Below, piece by piece: positions 1 to 6,045 of a DNA stretch of 23,236 nucleotides. How positions within the stretch are numbered: the first letter of the stretch is position 1; each line of letters opens with the position of its first letter. The notes under the pieces were generated by a model, which searched no databases, was not told the DNA's origin, and saw nothing but the letters and a program-made list of their open reading frames with translations. Source of the DNA: HO2-45-28 sp964412115 (GTDB lineage Bacteria; Patescibacteriota; Minisyncoccia; HO2-45-28). The position numbers were made by a program, and so were the translations under genes. The stretch spans positions 1-23,236 of the forward strand of contig CAYPMM010000012.1 in NCBI GenBank assembly GCA_964412115.1, written 5' to 3'.

Positions 1-1798
1 CTCAGATTTAACTGAAGTCGTTTATGCATTAGTCAATAGAGTTGGTCAAGACAAGGTTGCGGTTATTCTTCAAAATTTGGCCGAAAAAGATCCGACTTTT
101 AAAGGGTGGTTTGAAAAGAAAAAAATGGCATCTGGAGGACTAAAATTTAATTTTTATGGTAAGAAATTTTCGCCGGAAGAGTTTGACGAAAAAAAAGAGA
201 GCGAACGTCTGGAAAAACTGCGACTCGAGTTAAAGGAATTAGAAAAAAATCCTCCGCAAAAAGATTATGAGCAAGAAGATTACGACTATTGGGAGCCAAA
301 TTGGGGTGAAGAATCATTGCCCACAATGCCGGAGGTTCACAAAGATCAGAGCGCTCATCCGACAACATGGTTTGAATCTGGGAAGGCCGGGCAGAGAGAA
401 TTAGATTCAAAAGCCGAAACGTGGGAAAAGGGCAAAATTTTAAATTTTTACGGACGTTTTAGGCCAAAAATTGAAAATCCAACGGCGATAACAAAAGAAA
501 ATTATATTAGTGCCATTGTGGCCGCTGTCCGCGGACCCAAAGCTTCCGACCCCGAAGCGTTTTTGAATATTTTGAACGGTGTTGCTGATAAAGAGGATTT
601 GGAAAAATCGGACGGACCAATAGAGCGTCTTGAAACGGCGAATGATGCTTATAAAGTCGCGGCTGTCGCGTTTGCGCGAGGTTTGTCGGTTGGTATCTTG
701 GAAAACAGGACGGACGATGCGATTTCAGAAACAGACTACATAAGAAGTTTTATTGAGATGAGCGCAAGGGCGCTTGAAAGTAAAAATCCTGCTGATGCCG
801 CTTTTCTTTACGATCTTTGCGGTGAACTCGGACAACTAACAGTGCGCCTCAGAAGTCTTACGGAAAAAGGTCCTCCTGTTTCTCTAGAACTTCCGGGAAG
901 CGCCGATTCATTTTTTATCAGCCACCCGTCTTTAAAACGCGTAAGACAAGTTCCCGACTTCCGAGAACTTCTTGCCGAAAAAGTGAGATGGTATATGGCA
1001 AATGACTTGTCTCATAACACTCAAGATAAAAATATAAATTTTATAGAAAAAACTACTGCGAGAGGCATAGAACAGATTCCGTTCCAAGGACCTTCTTTTA
1101 ATCGTTTGGCTATAATAGCTAGCCAATACTATGAGGGTTTTAAGCTTTATAATGACGTTGAGAAATCAGATGTGCCTGTTTACTGGGACGCCAAGGAGGC
1201 CCTTTTAAAAGACTTTGATTCAAGGCGAAACGTCGTTTTTGGAAGAGACGGCAGATACTTTTTTACCGCCCTGAAAGCATCCGCGTTTGGGCAAAAAGAA
1301 GTTGAGAACAGGTATGTTGTTATTTCATCACTAATGAGATCTAATCTCAGCCACAAAAGGGAAAAGGTGTCTAAATATCTTCAGCAAAACGGAGTAACCC
1401 TTGATTTTAACTTTATAGACACCGGATTTGCAGGGTCAGTTCCCGAATTCGCAATCAAATCACTTGCTGAATCCGGCGGAATAGAAATTTCGGCCAAAGA
1501 AGTTGATAAACGGATAAAACTTCTTTCAACAAAGAAAGAAGAAAGAGCTCTCTTCAGAATGGGGCGCACAAGAAGGGCTAGTGTGACCGATGGAAGTGAG
1601 CACTTTGCCGTGGAAATTATTGAATCTAGACCTAAAAATATAGACGTACCGGCCTACTTGGAGATTGATGACAAAGGAAGGGTAGGGCCTGAAATAAATC
1701 CAAAATCAATTAAGGAGCAGTTATGGTCCTGGGTGGTTGAACACGTTTCTTTTCGCAATTTCGCGCCCCGGCTTAATACAGAGCAGGCCAATGGATAG
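1..1798 (+). CDS. Large protein of unknown function, 5' end outside window
   Basis: The frame is open from base 2 to a TAG at 1796-1798, so about 598 C-terminal residues are visible and the true start lies upstream. The TTG at 77 is only an internal codon. The N-terminal half is charged and low in complexity, and the motif NFYG occurs twice (about 100 residues apart), each time after a W-x-(E)-K stretch, suggesting a short duplicated segment. The C-terminal half looks globular, with a run VVFGRDGRYF followed by a strand-like FIDTGFAGSVPEF. I do not recognise the family. No signal peptide or membrane segment is seen in the visible part. It ends about 50 bases before a promoter-like site and a strong hairpin terminator, so it is probably the last gene of its unit. 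Coding is secure from length and composition; function is unknown. Confidence 0.8.
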   Translation, partial: SDLTEVVYALVNRVGQDKVAVILQNLAEKDPTFKGWFEKKKMASGGLKFNFYGKKFSPEEFDEKKESERLEKLRLELKELEKNPPQKDYEQEDYDYWEPNWGEESLPTMPEVHKDQSAHPTTWFESGKAGQRELDSKAETWEKGKILNFYGRFRPKIENPTAITKENYISAIVAAVRGPKASDPEAFLNILNGVADKEDLEKSDGPIERLETANDAYKVAAVAFARGLSVGILENRTDDAISETDYIRSFIEMSARALESKNPADAAFLYDLCGELGQLTVRLRSLTEKGPPVSLELPGSADSFFISHPSLKRVRQVPDFRELLAEKVRWYMANDLSHNTQDKNINFIEKTTARGIEQIPFQGPSFNRLAIIASQYYEGFKLYNDVEKSDVPVYWDAKEALLKDFDSRRNVVFGRDGRYFFTALKASAFGQKEVENRYVVISSLMRSNLSHKREKVSKYLQQNGVTLDFNFIDTGFAGSVPEFAIKSLAESGGIEISAKEVDKRIKLLSTKKEERALFRMGRTRRASVTDGSEHFAVEIIESRPKNIDVPAYLEIDDKGRVGPEINPKSIKEQLWSWVVEHVSFRNFAPRLNTEQANG

Positions 1799-1850
1799 TT
1801 TTTCCGTGGGAGAAGGGCTGAGTTATGCACACCTCCCGTCGGTTGTAAGA

Positions 1851-1878
1851 TTGCAAAGTTCTTTTTGAGGTTTATAAT
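1851..1878 (+). promoter_or_regulatory. Candidate promoter TTGCAA-16-TATAAT
   Basis: TTGCAA (1851-1856), a 16-base spacer and a perfect TATAAT (1873-1878). Transcription would start near 1885, only about 8 bases before a perfect terminator hairpin. If real, its RNA is either very short or reads through into repeat copy A and guaB. No better promoter is visible before guaB. Confidence 0.45.
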
Positions 1879-1892
1879 TGTCAGAGGATGTG

Positions 1893-1917
1893 AAAAACCC
1901 CGCTTCGCGGGGTTTTT
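1893..1917. terminator. Bidirectional terminator hairpin
   Basis: A perfect 11-bp inverted repeat (AAAAACCCCGC / GCGGGGTTTTT) with a 3-base loop, flanked by A and T runs so that it can act on both strands. On the plus strand it ends the unit containing the gene at 1-1798. On the minus strand it lies 13 bases beyond repeat copy A. Confidence 0.85.
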
Positions 1918-1930
1918 GAATGCCCGGTTT

Positions 1931-2097
1931 GGCGGAGCGGTATTTACTTTTTCAAACCGGCAGTTCGCCGCTCCAGCAGCGGCGACTGCCTGCGCTCTCG
2001 GCGAAAATTCAGCCCCAACGCTTACTGCGTGTAAGAAAGGGGCTGAACCCAGCATTTTCGCCTGCGAGAGCTTTTCAAAAGCAAACACCGCTCCACC
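1931..2097. repeat. Structured palindromic repeat, copy A (intergenic)
   Basis: Outer arms 1931-1956 and 2072-2097 pair over 26 positions. Inside are hairpin 1 (1959-1972 with 1978-1990, one bulged T, loop CCAGC) and a long hairpin 2 (1994-2016 with 2039-2071), tipped by CTTAC/GTAAG around TGCGT. Three outer positions (1933/2095, 1942/2086, 1946/2082) are C.A or A.C on the plus strand, hence G.U on the minus strand. Positions 1952-1953 and 2075-2076 form a TC/TC internal loop, which is tandem G.A on the minus strand. Bases 1997-2063 match 11351-11417 at 65 of 67. The plus strand stays open in one frame here, but there is no start signal and the stretch follows a terminator, so I do not call a gene. 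It fills most of the 1799-2119 gap. Confidence 0.85.
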
Positions 2098-2119
2098 AAT
2101 AAAAATCTAAAAAATTGAT

Positions 2120-3562
2120 ATGCGTGAAGGCCTCACATTTGACGACGTATTGCTTATTCCGAAAAAGTCCCGGGTTTTTTCGCGTAAGGACGTTTCGCTC
2201 AAAACCCTGTTTTCAAAAAACATAGAATTATCCGCGCCGATTGTTTCGGCCAATATGGACACCGTAACCGAATCGCGCATGGCCAGATTCCTGGCCGAAT
2301 CGGGCGGTATCGGCATAATCCACCGTTTTATTTCAATTGAGCAGGAGGCCGAAGAAGTTAAAAAAGTTAAGAGGGCCGAAAATATAATTATTGACGACCC
2401 TTATACTATTTTACCTCACCAAACTGTCTATGAGGCGCGAATGCTGATGAGCCATGACGGCGTGTCCGGTCTTTTGGTTGTGGACTCTGCCGGAAGTAGC
2501 GCAGGCGAAAGAAAAAAACTTATCGGCATCGTAACCGCGCGCGACATTTTGTTTGAAAAAAATGAAAACCGGAAGGTGAGCGAAGTTATGACTAAAAAAG
2601 TCATAACCGCGCCGGTAAATATTTCTCCATCCCGCGCCAAAGAAATTTTGCATAAATATAGAATTGAAAAACTGCCCCTCGTTTCTAAAAGCGGTGTAAT
2701 TAAAGGCCTCATTACTTCAAAAGATATTTTAAAGAAAAGCCAGAATCCCATAGCTTCAAAAGACAAAAGAGGGCGGCTTTTGGTGGGGGCTGCGGTCGGC
2801 GTAAAAGAGGACGCGCTAGCTCGGACAAAAGCACTGCTTGATGCCGGAGCGGACGCTATAGTCATTGATATTGCTCACGGCCACAATATGCGCGCGGTGG
2901 AGATGACAAAAATTTTAAAGAAAAAATTTAAAGGAATAGAGCTTGTTGCCGGAAATGTGGCTACTGCCGAAGGCGCGATTGATTTGATAAAAGCGGGAGC
3001 GGACGCGGTAAAAGTTGGAATCGGGCCCGGGGCCGCGTGCACCACAAGAGTCGTCACCGGAGTCGGAGTGCCCCAGCTTACGGCGATTGCGGATTGCGTA
3101 AAATCCGCTTCAAAATTTGAAGTGCCGATAATAGCCGACGGCGGAGTAAAAAATTCGGGGGATTTTTCCAAAGCTCTGGCTGCCGGAGCATCTACCGTTA
3201 TGATCGGCAGTTTGTTTGCAGGCACCGATGAAGCCCCCGGCGAATATATAATTGAAGACGGAGTCGCGTATAAATTATATCGCGGAATGGCATCTCGCGA
3301 CGCGGCAGAGGATAAAATAAAATTAGACGCTTCGACCTCGCTTGGCGCAAGCGGCGGGGATGGTTTTTCAAGAAACCCCGAAGGCAAGGCGGGGCGGGTT
3401 TCGTATCGCGGTTCAGCCAAAAATGTCGTCGGCGATTTGATTGGCGGGCTTCGTTCGTCAATGAGTTATCTTGGCGCGAAAAACCTGAAAGAATTCGCCA
3501 AAAACGCCGAATTCATAAAAATAACCCAGGCATCATTTAAAGAAGGCCAGGCGAGGAATTAA
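2120..3562 (+). CDS. guaB: IMP dehydrogenase/GMP reductase family enzyme with CBS pair
   Basis: A 480-residue protein of the usual GuaB length. The N-terminus (LTFDDVLLIPKKS, then SANMDTVTE) is typical of the IMPDH (beta/alpha)8 barrel. Two CBS modules follow at about residues 90-205. The barrel resumes with a GAAVG segment and the catalytic loop GIGPGAACTTRVVTG, with the nucleophile Cys307. IMPDH oxidises IMP to XMP with NAD+, the committed step to GMP. The mobile flap is odd: after RGMASRD (from residue 388) I see no Arg-Tyr dyad of the DRYF type used by classical IMPDH before PEGKAGRVSYRG. The VGVPQ sequence after the loop favours IMPDH over GMP reductase, but reductase activity cannot be excluded. 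The first CBS unit has a short insertion (SAGSSAGERKK). There is no Shine-Dalgarno; the start is the first ATG before the conserved motif. Confidence 0.88.
   Translation: MREGLTFDDVLLIPKKSRVFSRKDVSLKTLFSKNIELSAPIVSANMDTVTESRMARFLAESGGIGIIHRFISIEQEAEEVKKVKRAENIIIDDPYTILPHQTVYEARMLMSHDGVSGLLVVDSAGSSAGERKKLIGIVTARDILFEKNENRKVSEVMTKKVITAPVNISPSRAKEILHKYRIEKLPLVSKSGVIKGLITSKDILKKSQNPIASKDKRGRLLVGAAVGVKEDALARTKALLDAGADAIVIDIAHGHNMRAVEMTKILKKKFKGIELVAGNVATAEGAIDLIKAGADAVKVGIGPGAACTTRVVTGVGVPQLTAIADCVKSASKFEVPIIADGGVKNSGDFSKALAAGASTVMIGSLFAGTDEAPGEYIIEDGVAYKLYRGMASRDAAEDKIKLDASTSLGASGGDGFSRNPEGKAGRVSYRGSAKNVVGDLIGGLRSSMSYLGAKNLKEFAKNAEFIKITQASFKEGQARN
3328..3353. repeat. Possible decayed palindrome in guaB flap region
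   Basis: CGCTTCGACCTCGCTTGGCG resembles the palindrome in alaS (12527-12546), with TTCGA and CTTGG in place of a TC/TC loop. A small hairpin CGCTTG/CAAGCG overlaps it (3339-3353). It encodes the unusual Ser/Gly-rich part of the flap. The similarity is short and could be chance. Confidence 0.3.
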
Positions 3563-3597
3563 CGGCCCCAAAATCCGTATTGACATAGGCCGTTTTT
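3561..3597 (+). terminator. Probable terminator after guaB
   Basis: AACGGCC (3561-3567) pairs with GGCCGTT (3588-3594), followed by a short T run. The 20-base loop is long, so this is a weak terminator. An alternative pairing CCGTAT/ATACGG competes with it. Confidence 0.5.
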
Positions 3598-3620
3598 ATA
3601 CGGCTGGTTTTGTTTTTTGT

Positions 3621-3648
3621 TTGATTTGGCTCCAGACTGGTTTATATT
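3621..3648 (+). promoter_or_regulatory. Candidate promoter TTGATT-16-TATATT
   Basis: TTGATT (3621-3626) and TATATT (3643-3648) with a 16-base spacer. Predicted start near 3655 gives a leader of about 37 bases that contains the AAGGAG ribosome binding site of the next gene. Confidence 0.45.
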
Positions 3649-3691
3649 TTAAGTAGATTTCGCCCGTTGAAAATTGAATAAGGAGAAAGTG

Positions 3692-5935
3692 ATGGCGAAG
3701 AAGATGAAAAAAGTGAGTCTGGTTGACAGGGAAGAGGCAGCGCTCAAACGCCTTCAAATTGAGGAGAGATTGACGGCTAAAAAGATGAAAAAGGCGGTCA
3801 AAAAAACGCCGGCAAAAAAGACCGATTTAAAGGCGAAAAAAAACGGATCAAGAAAGCTGGCTGAAAAGGAAGTGATAGTGCTCAAACGCCTTCAAAAAGG
3901 CGCTTGGAACATTCCCGACATAGCCCAGGAATTTGACACCAGCGAAGAAGACGCGGTGAGTATTGTTGATTCTCTGTATCGCAAAGGCCACGACCTTGTG
4001 CACGAGCGCGATACCAAGAGGGTTTATTTGTCCTCCGATCCAAACCAGATGGGCGCGCTCCACATTGACGCCGGTGAAAACGGAAAAAAAGAAATTTTAA
4101 GGCATACCCGAAAGATCGGGGTTATTCACGGCACGGTTTTTGGAAGCAAGTATTCCAATCCGACTCTTCTCTACACGGTTTATGAAAAATTTGAAAAGGA
4201 AGGAGTGGATTTCGTCATACATCTTGGAGATGTGGTGACAGGCCATCTGATGCGCAAGCGCGAGGGGGAATCTTTCCTTCAGCCTGACCCGGAAATCCAA
4301 GGCGATTATGTTTTGAGGCATTATCCCAAATCAAAGTTTTTCAAAACTTATATGATAAGCGGGACCAGAGATCTGACTTTTAAGTCCAGGAAGGGATCGG
4401 TCATTAACGTGGTTCGCCGAATTTGTTCCGATGAAGCGCGGCCCGACCTTGTTTACCGCGGAGATTTATCGGCCACTTTCTGGGTCAGGGGTGTCCGCAT
4501 AGAAGCCATTAATCCGGGCGATGATTACGCTCCCTATTCCAAGAGTTATCCGCTGCAGAACATTATAACCGGCTTAATTTCCGAAGAAGAGTCGTTTTCA
4601 TCGCAGGAAGATGAGGCGGTTATCGCTCTTGTCGGAGGGTCTCATGTCTATGACCGGATTAAGTCCGGCAATATTCACGGCATTTTAGTGCCGTCTCTTC
4701 AGTCGCAGACCCCGCATCAGAAGGGAAAACGCAAAAGAGGATCGGGACCGCTTGTCGGCGCCTGTATAATTGAGCTTGATTTTGACGATGACTGGAAGCT
4801 TAAAAATGACCGCGGACGGAGCGGGATAAGGGTCCGTCTCTTGAAGCTTAAAAAATATCAGCAAAAAAACGACCATCGCGCGAGAATTTCCGTCAGTAAG
4901 ACGCTCCCCGAGAAGTCGGCCAAAGTTTTGGAATTTCTTGATGTTCAGCCGCGTACCGAAGGCGAGATTTCAAGGGCGCTCAAACTGCACAAGAATAAAG
5001 TCTGGAACATTGTTGAAGAACTTAAGGGCCATGGATATAGAATTTTGACGCCCGAAGACGACAAGCAGAGCGATACCAAGCAGTTTGCCCTACAGCATCG
5101 GCAGGCGTCGCGCTTCAAACCGCTTCCGCTTAAAAATATTTTTGCCGAAAAACATAAAGCCGGTTTTTGTTCCGATACCCACTTTGGAAGCATAGACCAG
5201 CTTTGCTCTTTGGTCTCCAGATTTTACGAAATTTGCGAAGAGGAAAAGGTTGAGGCTATATATCATTGCGGAGACTGGTCGGCGGGAACATTTGACCATC
5301 CGGCAAACATCCATAAGGTGTATATACCGGGCGCCGAGGGCCAGATGAGATTTTTGACGGATCATTATCCCCGTCTTAAGGGTGACGTAAAAACTGTCGG
5401 AGTTGACGGCAATCATGATACTCAGCACGGTTCGAAAAAGGGAATTGATGTCCTTAAAAATTTGTTTATGAGAAACCGTCCGGATATCGTCTATCTCGGC
5501 CATGATGTCGGCATTACCAAGCTCGGAAAACTGAATATTGAATTATTGCATCCGGCAGGAGGGGCGGGCTACGCTCTTTCTTACAAAGGACAAAATATCA
5601 TTGAATCCGAAATCCGTTTAAATCGCGCTCGCCGGAGTAAAGATAAAATTCATGTTCTTGCTCTCGGCAACTGGCATGTCTTTAACGAACAGGTGCATTC
5701 CGAGGCCATTGTCATTTGCGTTCCTTGTTTCCAGCAGCAGACGGAAGATTATATGAAGCCCAAGGGGCTGGATCCTTGGATCGGCGGACTGATTTGCGAA
5801 TTTACCACCGACGCTGACGGGTATGTTACCGAATTTGCCTCCGAATTTATGGATATGGCCCACATGGCCAAAACGCCAGATTTTCCGGATATGCCGCTTG
5901 CCGAGTTCATTAAGCGCTATTTTCTTCTTGAGTAA
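3692..5935 (+). CDS. Tandem wHTH-metallophosphoesterase protein
   Basis: The ATG at 3692 is chosen because AAGGAG (3680-3685) lies 6 bases upstream; an in-frame TTG at 3674 precedes that site. The 747-residue protein starts with a Lys-rich tail (1-55) and then repeats one plan twice: a winged-helix-like segment (about 56-115 and 405-470) and a calcineurin-like phosphoesterase (about 140-375 and 490-745). The second phosphoesterase keeps its metal ligands: SDTH (Asp495, His497), CGD (Asp528), GNHD (574-576) and GNWH (His662). The first has IHGTVFGS where D-x-H should be and SGTRD (223-227) instead of GNHD, keeping only LGD (Asp180). Matching endings VPSLQSQT and VPCFQQQT confirm the duplication. 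It probably cleaves a phosphodiester or phosphomonoester with unit 2, while unit 1 is structural or regulatory. The substrate is unknown; the winged helices suggest nucleic acid. It sits alone between a promoter and a terminator. Confidence 0.88.
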   Translation: MAKKMKKVSLVDREEAALKRLQIEERLTAKKMKKAVKKTPAKKTDLKAKKNGSRKLAEKEVIVLKRLQKGAWNIPDIAQEFDTSEEDAVSIVDSLYRKGHDLVHERDTKRVYLSSDPNQMGALHIDAGENGKKEILRHTRKIGVIHGTVFGSKYSNPTLLYTVYEKFEKEGVDFVIHLGDVVTGHLMRKREGESFLQPDPEIQGDYVLRHYPKSKFFKTYMISGTRDLTFKSRKGSVINVVRRICSDEARPDLVYRGDLSATFWVRGVRIEAINPGDDYAPYSKSYPLQNIITGLISEEESFSSQEDEAVIALVGGSHVYDRIKSGNIHGILVPSLQSQTPHQKGKRKRGSGPLVGACIIELDFDDDWKLKNDRGRSGIRVRLLKLKKYQQKNDHRARISVSKTLPEKSAKVLEFLDVQPRTEGEISRALKLHKNKVWNIVEELKGHGYRILTPEDDKQSDTKQFALQHRQASRFKPLPLKNIFAEKHKAGFCSDTHFGSIDQLCSLVSRFYEICEEEKVEAIYHCGDWSAGTFDHPANIHKVYIPGAEGQMRFLTDHYPRLKGDVKTVGVDGNHDTQHGSKKGIDVLKNLFMRNRPDIVYLGHDVGITKLGKLNIELLHPAGGAGYALSYKGQNIIESEIRLNRARRSKDKIHVLALGNWHVFNEQVHSEAIVICVPCFQQQTEDYMKPKGLDPWIGGLICEFTTDADGYVTEFASEFMDMAHMAKTPDFPDMPLAEFIKRYFLLE

Positions 5936-5941
5936 AATTAA

Positions 5942-5973
5942 AACACCCCCCGATGCATGTCGGCGGGGTTTTT
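5942..5973 (+). terminator. Terminator after the phosphoesterase gene
   Basis: ACCCC-CCGA pairs with TCGG-(C)-GGGGT around a TGCATG loop with one bulged C, followed by TTTTT. It begins a few bases after the TAA at 5933-5935. Confidence 0.75.
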
Positions 5974-5991
5974 CTTTTGGCCGGTTTTATG

Positions 5992-6039
5992 TATAGTTAA
6001 ATTAAAGAAGTTATTTGAAAATCAAATACCGGAAAGGAG
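5992..6039 (+). promoter_or_regulatory. Candidate -10 element and Shine-Dalgarno for the Lon-N/Clp gene
   Basis: TATAGT (5992-5997) is a plausible -10; no convincing -35 is seen. AAGGAG (6034-6039) lies 6 bases before the ATG at 6046 and fixes that start. This gene and the previous one both have strong ribosome binding sites, unlike most genes here. Confidence 0.45.
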
Positions 6040-6045
6040 AGTCCG

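Noticed and set aside
1921..1960. Possible tRNA-like fold starting at CCGGTTTG ... CAAACCGG
   Set aside because: The 8-bp pairing is real, but there is no T-loop GTTCRA in place, no anticodon arm and no CCA-type acceptor; copy B lacks the flanking CCGGTTTG arm.
1654..2088. A 144-residue minus-strand open frame
   Set aside because: It overlaps the end of the first gene, the terminator and the repeat, has no ribosome binding site and no family-like motifs.
1865..2110. An 81-residue plus-strand open frame between the first gene and guaB
   Set aside because: It lacks a start signal, begins ahead of a terminator hairpin and is largely the repeat copy A. Its similarity to the MnmA insertion comes from the shared repeat, not from a gene.
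2875..3420. A 181-residue minus-strand open frame under guaB
   Set aside because: It is opposite conserved GuaB catalytic sequence, with Ala/Pro/Ser-rich shadow composition and no start signal.
3580..3585. A perfect TTGACA after guaB considered as a -35
   Set aside because: No -10-like sequence lies 15-19 bases downstream, and it falls in the loop of the guaB terminator. TTGATT-16-TATATT at 3621-3648 is better placed.
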